Part shown: piece by piece, positions 15,629-23,992 of the stretch | How the letters are laid out: each line of letters begins with the position of its first letter | Numbering within the stretch: position 1 is the first letter of the stretch | NCBI RefSeq assembly: GCF_008974245.1 | Contig: NZ_BBZI01000005.1 | Location: 921,269 to 985,268 of the forward strand | From: Streptomyces abyssomicinicus | GTDB lineage: Bacteria; Actinomycetota; Actinomycetes; Streptomycetales; Streptomycetaceae | Length of the DNA: 64,000 nucleotides | Reading direction: 5' to 3' | Position numbers and translations under genes: made by a program | The notes under the pieces: generated by a model | Seen by the model: only the letters and a program-made list of their open reading frames with translations | Told to the model about the DNA's origin: nothing | Database searches by the model: none

Positions 15629-17197
15629 TCAGCGGCGGGGGAGGGGCCAGGGGTGGGGCGGTGTGGCGTGGCGGGTGGAGTCGAGGGCCGGCTTGGGGGC
15701 GGGGAGGGAGGGACAGGTGGCGTCCGCGTCGCCGGCGGAGCGGCGCGGGACCGTGCCGTCGGTGAGGTACGCGGCGAGGTGCCGGTCGAGACAGGCGTTG
15801 CCGGCCAGCGTCACCCCGTGGTTGCCGCCGCCCTCCTCCACGACGAGCGAGGACCCCCGCAGCAGCCGGTGGGTCCGCACCGCACCGGCGTACGGCGTCG
15901 CCGCGTCCCCCGTCGCCTGGAAGATCAGCACCGGCGGCGCCTTGTCGTTGGCGACGTCCACCGGCTGCCGCAGCCCGTCCACCGGCCAGAAGGCGCACGG
16001 GGCGTTGTACCAGGCGTTGCTCCAGGTCATGAACCGGGCCTTCTCGTGCACCGCCCAGTTGTCGGCACGCCACGTGCCCCAGTCCCGGGGCCAGGCCGCG
16101 TCCCGGCACATCACCGCCGTGTAGACGCTGTAGCTGTTGTCCCCGGAGGCGTCCACCGCGCCGACGGCACGGTAGGCCTCGACCAGCGGGCCGGTCTCGC
16201 CCTTCACCGAGTAGGCGGAGAACGCCCGGGCCAGCAGCGGCCAGTAGCCGTTCTGGTAGCCGCCGGGAAGGAAGAGGTCCTCGAGCTCGGCGGGTCCGAC
16301 CACGCCCTGGGCCGGCTTCCCGGCGAGCGCCGCGCGCATCGCGTACCACCTGGCCTCCACCCGCGCCGGGTCCGTGCCCAGGCCGTAGACCTTGTCGTGC
16401 CGAGCCACCCAGGTCATCAGGGCGCGGTGCCGCTCCTCGAAGGCGATGTTCTGCTGGAGGTTGTTCTCGTACCAGACGCCGGTGGGGTCGACCACCGAGT
16501 CCAGCACCATCCGCCGCACCCGGTCGGGGTGGAGCCTGGCGTAGACCGCGCCGAGATAGGTGCCGTAGGAGTAGCCGAAGTAGTTGATCTTCTTGGCGCC
16601 GAGCGCGCGCCTGATCACCTCCAGGTCCTTGGCCGCGCTCACCGTGTCGATGTACGGAAGCAGGTCGCCGTGCTTCCCGCCGCACGCGGCGGCGAAGGCG
16701 CGGGCCCGCCGGAGGTTGGTCTCCTCCAGGGCGGGCGTGGCCGGCACCGTGTCGGGGCGGACCGGGCGGGAGTGGCCCGGCAGGCAGTCGAGGGCGGGGC
16801 GCGACCTGCCGACCCCCCGGGGGTCGAAGCCGACGACGTCGTAGCGGGCGGCGACGTCCTTGGGGAGGGAACCGGCGACGAAGCCGGTGAGGTCGACTCC
16901 GCTGCCCCCGGGACCGCCCGGGTTCACCAGCAGGGGGCCGAGCGACGTCTTCGCGGTGTGCGGGACGCGGGCGAGCGCGATGGTGATCTTCCGGCCGCCC
17001 GGGTCGGCGTGGTTCAGCGGCACCTGGACCGTGGCGCACTGGAGCGTCGGGGCCTGCTCGGTCGCGCACTTCTTCCAGGCCGGCCGGGCCACGCCCTGCG
17101 GGGCGGGCCCCGGCGCCGCCTGGGCGGGCGGTACGGAGGTGAGGGCCGAGGCCAGCGCGACGGCGGTGCCGCAGAGGGCGGCGGCGCGTTTCTTCAT
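15629..17197 (-). CDS. Secreted alpha/beta-hydrolase, tripeptidyl-aminopeptidase (Tap) type
   Basis: A 522-residue exported hydrolase. A signal peptide (MKKR, hydrophobic core, cleavage probably after AQA at about residue 27) is followed by the S33-type fold: oxyanion loop VNPGGPGGSG (about 92-100), nucleophile Ser210 in GYSYGTYLG, acid in QATGDAATP and catalytic His in GGGNHGV. The C-terminal Tap-like domain has the usual paired Cys. Enzymes of this family remove N-terminal tripeptides or short peptides outside the cell. Start at the ATG 17197; the longer frame lacks a signal sequence. Confidence 0.88.
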   Translation of the reverse strand: MKKRAAALCGTAVALASALTSVPPAQAAPGPAPQGVARPAWKKCATEQAPTLQCATVQVPLNHADPGGRKITIALARVPHTAKTSLGPLLVNPGGPGGSGVDLTGFVAGSLPKDVAARYDVVGFDPRGVGRSRPALDCLPGHSRPVRPDTVPATPALEETNLRRARAFAAACGGKHGDLLPYIDTVSAAKDLEVIRRALGAKKINYFGYSYGTYLGAVYARLHPDRVRRMVLDSVVDPTGVWYENNLQQNIAFEERHRALMTWVARHDKVYGLGTDPARVEARWYAMRAALAGKPAQGVVGPAELEDLFLPGGYQNGYWPLLARAFSAYSVKGETGPLVEAYRAVGAVDASGDNSYSVYTAVMCRDAAWPRDWGTWRADNWAVHEKARFMTWSNAWYNAPCAFWPVDGLRQPVDVANDKAPPVLIFQATGDAATPYAGAVRTHRLLRGSSLVVEEGGGNHGVTLAGNACLDRHLAAYLTDGTVPRRSAGDADATCPSLPAPKPALDSTRHATPPHPWPLPRR

Positions 17198-17353
17198 CCG
17201 GTCTCCCCGGGGTCGGCGGGCCGTGCGTGCCACGGTCCAGGGCGCATCGTGCCGCCGATCGGGGGAGAAAGAACGCGTTTCGGGTGAAGATGACCCCTTC
17301 GGGTCGTGTGGATGCCGCCGGGCGGGGCACGTGCGGCGCCCGGGCCGGCCGTG

Positions 17354-18382
17354 TCAGAGCAGCGAGAGCTGCACCGGCCCCTCGGTCTCCGGGGCGGGAC
17401 GCGGGGAGGGGATGCGGCGGCGGGCCGCGCCGCTCTCGGGGCCGATGCCGTACTCGCGGGCCAGTTCGTGCACCTGGCGGGTGATCTGCCGCTGGTACCA
17501 GGTCGGCGCGTAGGCCCCGCCCGCGTACATCCGCTCGTACCGCGCGACCAGCCCCGGGTGGTGCTCGGCCAGCCAGGCCATGTACCACTCGCGCGCCCCC
17601 GGCCGCAGATGCAGGACCAGCGGGGTCACCGAGGTGGCGCCGGCCTCGGCGATCGCCCGGACGGTGGCGCGGAGCTGTTCGGGCCGGTCGCCGAGGAAGG
17701 GGATCACCGGCGCCATGAGAACCCCGCACCCGATGCCGCGCCCGGAGAGGGTGCGGACCACGTCCAGCCGGCGCTCCGGTGCGGGAGTGCCTGGTTCCAC
17801 CGTGCGCCACAGGTCCCGGTCGACGAAGCCGACCGAGACGTTGACGCCCACGTCGGTCACCTCGGCGGCCTGCTCCAGGAGAGGGAGGTCGCGCAGGATC
17901 AGGGTGCCCTTGGTGAGGATGGAGAACGGGTTGGCGTGGTCGCGCAGCGCGGCGATGATCCCCGGCATCAGCCGGTAGCGCCCCTCGGCCCGCTGGTAGC
18001 AGTCCACGTTGGTGCCCATGGCGATGTGCTCGCCGTGCCAGGTCCGTGACGCCAGCTTGGCGCGCAGCAGTTCGGGGGCGTTCACCTTCACCACGATCTG
18101 CGAGTCGAACCCCAGGCCGGTGTCCAGGTCCAGATAGCTGTGGGTCTTGCGGGCGAAGCAGTAGACGCACGCGTGCGAGCAGCCCCGGTAGGGGTTGACC
18201 GTCCATTCGAACGGCATCCGGGAGGCGCCCGGTACCCGGTTGACGATGGAGCGTGCCCGGATCTCGTGGAAGGTGATGCCGCGGAATTCGGGGGTGTCGA
18301 AGGTGCGGGTGGTCACCGAGTCCGCCCCGAACAGGGCGGGGTCCCTCTGCTCGGACTCCGGCGTGAGGTTCTCCCAGCGCAT
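17354..18382 (-). CDS. Rv2578c-family radical SAM protein
   Basis: A 342-residue radical S-adenosylmethionine protein. The 4Fe-4S motif is CX3CX2C (GCSHACVYCFARKTH, about residues 67-81). The family is related in layout to spore photoproduct lyase but its reaction is not established. ILTKGTLILRD and GVNVSVGFVD are conserved barrel strands. A LexA-like palindrome lies 41 bases upstream of the ATG at 18382, which fits a DNA-damage role. It is divergent from the SRPBCC gene. Family assignment is strong; function is open. Confidence 0.85.
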   Translation of the reverse strand: MRWENLTPESEQRDPALFGADSVTTRTFDTPEFRGITFHEIRARSIVNRVPGASRMPFEWTVNPYRGCSHACVYCFARKTHSYLDLDTGLGFDSQIVVKVNAPELLRAKLASRTWHGEHIAMGTNVDCYQRAEGRYRLMPGIIAALRDHANPFSILTKGTLILRDLPLLEQAAEVTDVGVNVSVGFVDRDLWRTVEPGTPAPERRLDVVRTLSGRGIGCGVLMAPVIPFLGDRPEQLRATVRAIAEAGATSVTPLVLHLRPGAREWYMAWLAEHHPGLVARYERMYAGGAYAPTWYQRQITRQVHELAREYGIGPESGAARRRIPSPRPAPETEGPVQLSLL

Positions 18383-18422
18383 TGCAGGCCTCGCTTGTCG
18401 GTCGTTTCGGACAGCGATAATA

Positions 18423-18434
18423 GAACACGTGTTC
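18423..18434. promoter_or_regulatory. LexA/SOS-box-like palindrome
   Basis: GAACACGTGTTC is a perfect palindrome of the form GAAC-N4-GTTC, the core of the actinobacterial SOS box. Leftward it lies directly upstream of TATTAT (18422-18417), a good -10, so a bound repressor would cover the promoter of the radical SAM gene. The outer TC/GA pair of the full TCGAAC-N4-GTTCGA consensus is absent. Confidence 0.6.
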
Positions 18435-18547
18435 CCTTGATCGTGCGAACGGCACCTCTCGACCCCGCCGGGCCGTCGATTTGGCGGGGGTGGGCCGGGG
18501 TGGTTTGCTGGCGCCGGATCGGCTGGACCCTAGAGCTGGAGGAAGCA

Positions 18548-18988
18548 ATGGCGCAGGTGGAGGCCACGACCGAGCGGGTCGTCGCGGCGAACGCGCAGCA
18601 GGTGTACGCCGCCCTGGCGGACTACGAGGGCACCCGGGCGAAGCTGCTGCCCGAGCAGTTCAGCGAGTACGAGGTGCGGGAGGGCGGCAAGGGCGCGGGC
18701 ACCCTGGTCCACTGGAGGCTTCAGGCGACCGAGAAGCGCGTGCGGGACTGCCTGCTGGAGGTGACCGAGCCCTCCTCCGGGGAGCTCCGCGAGAAGGACC
18801 GCAACTCCTCCATGGTCACCACCTGGCGGGTCACCCCGGCCGGCGAGGGCAGGTCGCGGGTGGTCGTCACCGCCGTCTGGAACGGCGCCGGCGGGATCGG
18901 CGGCTTCTTCGAGAGGACCTTCGCGCCCAAGGGCCTGGCCCGGATCTACGACGCCGTGCTGGCGCGGCTGGCCTCCGAGGTCGAGTGA
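18548..18988 (+). CDS. SRPBCC-family (START-like) protein
   Basis: A 146-residue helix-grip protein of the polyketide-cyclase/dehydrase superfamily, which bind hydrophobic ligands. It begins MAQVEATTERVVAANAQQVY and shows the usual alternating strands and long C-terminal helix (LARIYDAVLARLASEV). The GGAGGAAGCA directly before the ATG at 18548 is a strong ribosome-binding site and decides the start. No ligand can be named. Confidence 0.82.
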   Translation: MAQVEATTERVVAANAQQVYAALADYEGTRAKLLPEQFSEYEVREGGKGAGTLVHWRLQATEKRVRDCLLEVTEPSSGELREKDRNSSMVTTWRVTPAGEGRSRVVVTAVWNGAGGIGGFFERTFAPKGLARIYDAVLARLASEVE

Positions 18989-19023
18989 CGCGGGTCCCCG
19001 CACCCGCGGGCCGGCACCCGAGG

Positions 19024-19061
19024 GCCGGCACCCGCGGGTCCCCCGGCCCGCGGGTGCCGGC
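19024..19061. terminator. 15-bp stem terminator after the SRPBCC gene
   Basis: GCCGGCACCCGCGGG (19024-19038) pairs perfectly with 19047-19061 around an 8-base loop. It begins 36 bases after the stop codon. Confidence 0.7.
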
Positions 19062-19090
19062 CCGGCCGGAGGGGATCCCCTCCGGCCGGG
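19061..19090. terminator. Perfect 30-bp palindrome next to the terminator
   Basis: The 30 bases at 19061-19090 are exactly self-complementary, centred on GGGGATCCCC with CCGGCCGGA arms. It shares one base with the preceding hairpin, so the two form a tandem or alternative structure. Confidence 0.6.
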
Positions 19091-19209
19091 CCGGACGGTC
19101 AACACCCCACCGTCACAACCCTGTTGGTCTCACCGTTTCGAGTGACTTGCGTAACCGGAATCCTTTGCTGCCGTTCGCCTGGTGACGTGCGACGAACGGG
19201 AGGGCGCAA

Positions 19210-21696
19210 GTGGGCGTGACGGGCGGGACCGCTCTGCTGCGGGACGAGACCGGGGGACCGCCGGCGCCGGAGGACGCGGACACCGTCCCCCTCCCCGCGG
19301 TGCGGGACTCCGCCGGGACGGGCCCGCGGCTGACCCCGCGCGGCGTCCGGCTGGTCTTCGCGGGGCTGATGCTCGCCCTGCTGCTCGCGGCGCTCGAGCA
19401 GATGATCGTCGCCACCGCGCTGCCACGGATCGTCGGCGACCTCCAGGGCATGGACAAGATGTCCTGGGCGATCACGTCCTACCTGCTGACCTCCACCGTG
19501 GTGCTGCCGGTCTACGGCAAGCTCGGCGACCTCTTCGGCCGCAAGGGCGTCTTCCTCTTCGCGATCGTCGTCTTCGTCGTGGGCTCCGCGGCCTGCGGGC
19601 GGGCGGAGACGATGGACCAGCTGATCGCGTTCCGCGCGGTGCAGGGGATCGGCGCGGGCGGCCTGATGATCGGCGTGCAGGCGATCATCGCGGACATCGT
19701 GCCGTCGCGCGAGCGCGGCCGCTACATGGGCCTGATCGGCGCCGCCTTCGGCCTGGCGTCGGTGGCGGGACCGCTGCTCGGCGGGTACTTCACCGACCAC
19801 GTCTCATGGCGCTGGTGTTTCTACTTCAACGTCCCGTTCGGCCTGGTCACCCTGGTCGTGGTGGCCTTCGTGCTCAAGCTGCCCAAGCCCGCCGTCCGGC
19901 CCCGGCTGGACGTCCTCGGCACCGTGCTGCTGGCCACCGCCTCGACCTGCCTGGTGCTGCTGACCAGCTGGGGCGGCACCGAGTACGCCTGGGGCTCCCG
20001 CGAGATCCTCGGCCTGGCCGCGGGTGCCGTGCTCTCCTCGGCGCTCTTCGTGGTGGCCGAGCGGTTCGCGGCCGAACCCCTCATCCCGCTGCGGCTGTTC
20101 CGGGACTCCGTCTTCAACGTCACGGCCCTGGCCGGCATGGTGGTCGGCATCGCGCTGTTCGGCGCGGCCAGCTACCTGCCCAGCTACCTCCAGATGGTCG
20201 ACGGGGCCACCGCCACCGAGTCCGGCCTGCTGATGCTGCCCATGATGGGCGGGGTGGTGGGAGCCTCCGTCGTCTCGGGGCAGCTGATCAGCCGCACCGG
20301 CCGCTACCGGATCTACCCGATCCTCGGCGGCCTCCTCTCCGCCGTCGGCATGTTGCTGCTGTCGTTCCTGGACACCGGCACCGGGCGGGTCACCTACAGC
20401 GTCTGGATGTTCGTGCTGGGGGCGGGCATCGGCCTGGTGATGCCCGTCCTGGTGCTCGCCGTGCAGAACTCGGTGCGCCCCTCCGACCTGGGCACCGCCA
20501 CCAGCGCCAACAACTACTTCCGGCAGATCGGCGGCAGCGTCGGCGCCGCCGTCTTCGGCACCCTCTTCGCGGACCGGTTCACCGAGGCCCTCGCCGAGCG
20601 CCTGCCCCAACTGCCCGGAGGCGCGGCAGCGGCGCCGCACACCGAGTCCGTGAGCCCGGAAATGGTCCACGCGCTGCCCGCGCCCCAGCGCGACGCCTAC
20701 ATCGCGGCCTACGCGGAGGCCATGCCGCGCATCTTCCTCTACCTGGTGCCGGTCCTCGTGCTCGGCCTGATCATCGCCTTCTTCCTCAAGGAGAAACCGC
20801 TGGTGTCCCACAACGCCCCCGCCGCCGACGAGTCCCAGCCCGCGGCCGCCCCGGCCGCCGCCGCTGCCTACGCGGCGTCCGCGCCGCTCACCGTGGAGGT
20901 GACCGCCTCGGTGCCGGGCGCCCGGGCCCCCTACGGCGGCGGCATCGCCGTCTGCGGGGCGGTCCGGCACGCCGACGGGACCGTGGTGCCGCGCGCCGCG
21001 CTCACCCTGATCGACGGGGCCGGGCAGCAGGTCGGGCGCGGCGCCAGCGGCGAGGACGGCCGCTACGCGCTGGCCACCCCGGGCCCCGGCTCCTACGTGC
21101 TGATCGCCGCCGCGGGCGGGCACCAGCCACAGGCCGTGCAGGTCACCGTGGGGGAGCGGCCGGTCGAGATGGACGTGGTCCTCGGCGGGGCCGGACGCCT
21201 GGCCGGGGCGGTCACCACCGCCGACGGCACCCCGGTCCGGGACGCCACCGTGACCCTCACGAACGTCCACGGCGAGGTGGTCTCCGCCTCCCGCAGCGGA
21301 TACGACGGCGGCTACGTGATCAGCGACCTGGTGGCCGGCGAGTACACCCTGGCCGCCAGCGCCCACGCCTACCGGCCCACCGCCCTGCCGGTCACCGTGC
21401 AGGCCTCCCGGGAGACCCGGCAGGACATCGAGCTCGCGGGCGGCGCGGTGCTGCGCGGCGTGGTCCGCGGCGGCGGCGGGCGGCCCGTGGAGGAGGCCCG
21501 GGTCACCCTGCTGGACGCCGCAGGGAACGTCGTCGACACCCTCACCACCGGCTCCGACGGCACCTTCCGCTTCGTCGACCTGTCCTCCGGCGAGTACACG
21601 GTGATCGCCGCCGGCTACCCGCCGGTCGCCACCGTCCTCCAGGTGGCGGGCGGCGGCCGCACCGAGCGCGACCTGCAGCTCGGCCACCAGGACTGA
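19210..21696 (+). CDS. DHA2-type MFS exporter with three C-terminal CarboxypepD_reg-like repeats
   Basis: An 828-residue protein. Residues about 45-540 are a 14-helix major facilitator of the drug/H+ antiporter family: motif [14 protein letters not shown], motif C-like [18 protein letters not shown], and motif LDTTIVNVALP-like [13 protein letters not shown]. After an Ala-rich linker (about 540-565) come three copies of an 80-residue beta-sandwich, each with DGxY/F and a closing GEYTL/I-AA pattern ([54 protein letters not shown]). These resemble carboxypeptidase regulatory-like domains. Start is a GTG at 19210 after GGGAGGGCGCAA. Confidence 0.88.
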   Translation: MGVTGGTALLRDETGGPPAPEDADTVPLPAVRDSAGTGPRLTPRGVRLVFAGLMLALLLAALEQMIVATALPRIVGDLQGMDKMSWAITSYLLTSTVVLPVYGKLGDLFGRKGVFLFAIVVFVVGSAACGRAETMDQLIAFRAVQGIGAGGLMIGVQAIIADIVPSRERGRYMGLIGAAFGLASVAGPLLGGYFTDHVSWRWCFYFNVPFGLVTLVVVAFVLKLPKPAVRPRLDVLGTVLLATASTCLVLLTSWGGTEYAWGSREILGLAAGAVLSSALFVVAERFAAEPLIPLRLFRDSVFNVTALAGMVVGIALFGAASYLPSYLQMVDGATATESGLLMLPMMGGVVGASVVSGQLISRTGRYRIYPILGGLLSAVGMLLLSFLDTGTGRVTYSVWMFVLGAGIGLVMPVLVLAVQNSVRPSDLGTATSANNYFRQIGGSVGAAVFGTLFADRFTEALAERLPQLPGGAAAAPHTESVSPEMVHALPAPQRDAYIAAYAEAMPRIFLYLVPVLVLGLIIAFFLKEKPLVSHNAPAADESQPAAAPAAAAAYAASAPLTVEVTASVPGARAPYGGGIAVCGAVRHADGTVVPRAALTLIDGAGQQVGRGASGEDGRYALATPGPGSYVLIAAAGGHQPQAVQVTVGERPVEMDVVLGGAGRLAGAVTTADGTPVRDATVTLTNVHGEVVSASRSGYDGGYVISDLVAGEYTLAASAHAYRPTALPVTVQASRETRQDIELAGGAVLRGVVRGGGGRPVEEARVTLLDAAGNVVDTLTTGSDGTFRFVDLSSGEYTVIAAGYPPVATVLQVAGGGRTERDLQLGHQD

Positions 21697-21700
21697 ACGG

Positions 21701-21755
21701 CGGACCTCCGGCGCCGGGGCCGACACGGTCCGCGGGCCCCGGCGCCAGAGGTCCG
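21701..21755. terminator. 20-bp near-perfect terminator stem after the MFS gene
   Basis: Bases 21701-21721 pair with 21735-21755 with one mismatch and a 13-base loop, starting 4 bases after the stop codon. It separates the exporter from the peptidase operon. Confidence 0.75.
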
Positions 21756-21838
21756 GACCGGTGAAAGATCACCTCGCCGCCGCCTCGGTCTACACTCACG
21801 CCCCAAGCGTGCGTGCGGCCGGAAGAACGGAGCGACGG

Positions 21839-22672
21839 GTGAAGATCCTCATCAGCGCCGACATGGAGGGCGCCACCGGCGTCACCTGGCCGGCCGACGT
21901 CCTGCCGGGCACACCCCAGTGGGAACGCTGCCGGTCCCTGTTCACCTCCGACGTCCAGGCGGCCGCCCTCGGCTTCTTCGACGGCGGCGCCGACCAGGTC
22001 CTGGTCAACGAGGCCCACTGGACCATGCGCAACCTGCTCCTGGAACGCCTCGACGAGCGCGTGGAGATGCTCACCGGACGGCACAAGGCGCTCTCCATGG
22101 TCGAGGGCGTCCAGCACGGCGACGTCGACGGCATCGCCTTCATCGGCTACCACGCGGGCGCCGGGATGGAGGGCGTCCTCGCCCACACCTACCTCGCCAA
22201 CCAGCTCACCGGGGTCTGGCTGAACGACGTCCGGGCGAGCGAAGGCCTGCTCAACGCCCATGTGGTGGCCGAATACGGGGTACCGGTCATTCTGGTGACC
22301 GGCGACGACGTGGCCTGCGAGGACGCCCTCGGATACGCACCCGAGGCGCGGAAGGTCGCGGTGAAGGACCACGTCTCGCGCTACGCGGCGGTGTGCCGCA
22401 CCCCTTCCCGCACCCACGGGGAGATCCGGGCCGCCGCCAAGGAGGCGGTGTCCCTGGCCGTCCGTCACGAGCCGGTGACGGCGGGCCCGCACACCGTGGC
22501 CGTCGAGTTCGACGCGGAGCATCTGGCCGATGCCGCGACCGTCGTTCCGGGCGTGGGCCGTGTCGGAGAACGCAAGGTCGCCTACACGGAAGGAACCATG
22601 TACGACGCAATCCGCACCTTCAAGGCGGTCACCACGATCGTCTCGGCCGCGGTGGAGGAGACGTATGGCTGA
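21839..22672 (+). CDS. dppA: M55 D-aminopeptidase (DppA family)
   Basis: A 277-residue zinc-dependent peptidase that releases N-terminal D-amino acids such as D-Ala from short peptides. Metal-binding Asp and Glu are in the N-terminal ISADMEGATGV, with further His in NEAHWTMRN and FIGYHAGAGMEGVLAHTY. Length matches Bacillus DppA. The GTG at 21839 begins directly at the conserved first strand. TACACT upstream near 21790 is a possible -10. First of four genes with overlaps or very small gaps, all peptidases, pointing to cell-wall or D-peptide salvage in the cytoplasm. Confidence 0.9.
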   Translation: MKILISADMEGATGVTWPADVLPGTPQWERCRSLFTSDVQAAALGFFDGGADQVLVNEAHWTMRNLLLERLDERVEMLTGRHKALSMVEGVQHGDVDGIAFIGYHAGAGMEGVLAHTYLANQLTGVWLNDVRASEGLLNAHVVAEYGVPVILVTGDDVACEDALGYAPEARKVAVKDHVSRYAAVCRTPSRTHGEIRAAAKEAVSLAVRHEPVTAGPHTVAVEFDAEHLADAATVVPGVGRVGERKVAYTEGTMYDAIRTFKAVTTIVSAAVEETYG

Positions 22673-23987
22673 CCAGCAGGCCCTCGACGAGGTCGTGACC
22701 TTCGCGTCCGACCTGATCCGCATCGACACCACCAACCGGGGCGGCGGCGACTGCCGCGAACGCCCCGCCGCCGAGTACGCGGCGGCCCGGCTCGCCGAGG
22801 CCGGCCTCGAACCCACCCTCCTGGAGCGGACCGAGGGCCGCACCAACGTGGTCGCCCGCCTGGAGGGCACCGACCCCTCGGCGGACGCCCTCCTCGTCCA
22901 CGGCCACCTCGACGTCGTGCCCGCCGACGCCGCCGAGTGGAGCGTCCACCCGTTCTCCGGGGAGATCCGCGACGGCGTGCTCTGGGGGCGTGGCGCGGTG
23001 GACATGAAGAACATGGACGCGATGATCCTGTCCGTGGTCCGCTCCTGGGCACGCGAGGGCGTACGGCCCCGCCGCGACATCGTGATCGCCTTCACCGCCG
23101 ACGAGGAGGACAGCGCCGTCGACGGCTCCGGCTTCCTCGCCGACCAGCACGCGGGGCTGTTCGAGGGGTGCACCGAGGGCGTCAGCGAGTCCGGCGCCTA
23201 CACCTTCCACGACGGTTCCGGCGGGCGGATCTACCCGATCGGCGCCGGCGAACGCGGCACCGGCTGGCTGCGGCTGACCGCGCGCGGGCGGGCCGGGCAC
23301 GGCTCCAAGGTCAACCGCTCCAACGCCGTCACCCGCCTCACCGCCGCGGTCACCCGCCTCGGCGAGCACAGCTGGCCGCTCCACCTCACCCCGACCGTCC
23401 GCGCGGCCGTCTCCGAACTGGCCGCGCTCTACGGCATCGACGCCTCCCGGTACGACCTCGCCGACTCCGACCAGGTCGACGAGCTGCTGGTGAAGATCGG
23501 CCCGGCCGCCGCCCTGGTCGAGCCGACGCTGCGCAACAGCACCAACCCGACCATGCTGGACGCCGGTTACAAGGTCAACGTGATCCCCGGCGAGGCGGGC
23601 GCCCACGTCGACGGACGCTTCCTGCCGGGCGGCGAGCAGGACTTCGAGCGCACCCTCGACGAGCTGACCGGCCCGGACGTCGAATGGGAGTACTACCACC
23701 GCGAAGGCGCCCTCCAGGCCCCGGTGGACTCCCCGACCTTCGCCAAACTGCGCGCCGCCGTCGAGGAGTTCGACCCCGAGGCACACACCGTGCCGTACTG
23801 CATGTCCGGCGGCACCGACGCCAAGCAGTTCGCCAAGCTGGGCATCACCGGATACGGTTTCGCCCCCGTGTGGCTGCCCGAGGGCTTCGCCTACCAGGCG
23901 CTCTTCCACGGAGTGGACGAACGGGTTCCCGTCGAAGGACTTCACTTCGGCGTCCGGGTGCTGGACCGTTTCCTGCGGACGGCGTGA
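22665..23987 (+). CDS. M20-family metallopeptidase
   Basis: A 440-residue di-zinc amidohydrolase/dipeptidase. Ligand motifs are complete: VHGHLDVVPA (His), GRGAVDMKNMDA (bridging Asp), TADEEDSAVDG (catalytic and ligand Glu pair) and a C-terminal YQALFHGVDERVP (His). The lid domain with RGRAGHGS lies in between. It would cut dipeptides or N-acylated amino acids. ATG at 22665 overlaps the dppA stop by 8 bases, so translation is coupled. Confidence 0.9.
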   Translation: MADQQALDEVVTFASDLIRIDTTNRGGGDCRERPAAEYAAARLAEAGLEPTLLERTEGRTNVVARLEGTDPSADALLVHGHLDVVPADAAEWSVHPFSGEIRDGVLWGRGAVDMKNMDAMILSVVRSWAREGVRPRRDIVIAFTADEEDSAVDGSGFLADQHAGLFEGCTEGVSESGAYTFHDGSGGRIYPIGAGERGTGWLRLTARGRAGHGSKVNRSNAVTRLTAAVTRLGEHSWPLHLTPTVRAAVSELAALYGIDASRYDLADSDQVDELLVKIGPAAALVEPTLRNSTNPTMLDAGYKVNVIPGEAGAHVDGRFLPGGEQDFERTLDELTGPDVEWEYYHREGALQAPVDSPTFAKLRAAVEEFDPEAHTVPYCMSGGTDAKQFAKLGITGYGFAPVWLPEGFAYQALFHGVDERVPVEGLHFGVRVLDRFLRTA

Positions 23988-23992
23988 CAGAG

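Noticed and set aside
15435..18548. A frame of about 1040 codons on the minus strand spanning the hydrolase and radical SAM genes
   Set aside because: It runs in a different phase through two well-supported genes and their promoter; composition is Arg/Pro/Gly-rich noise.
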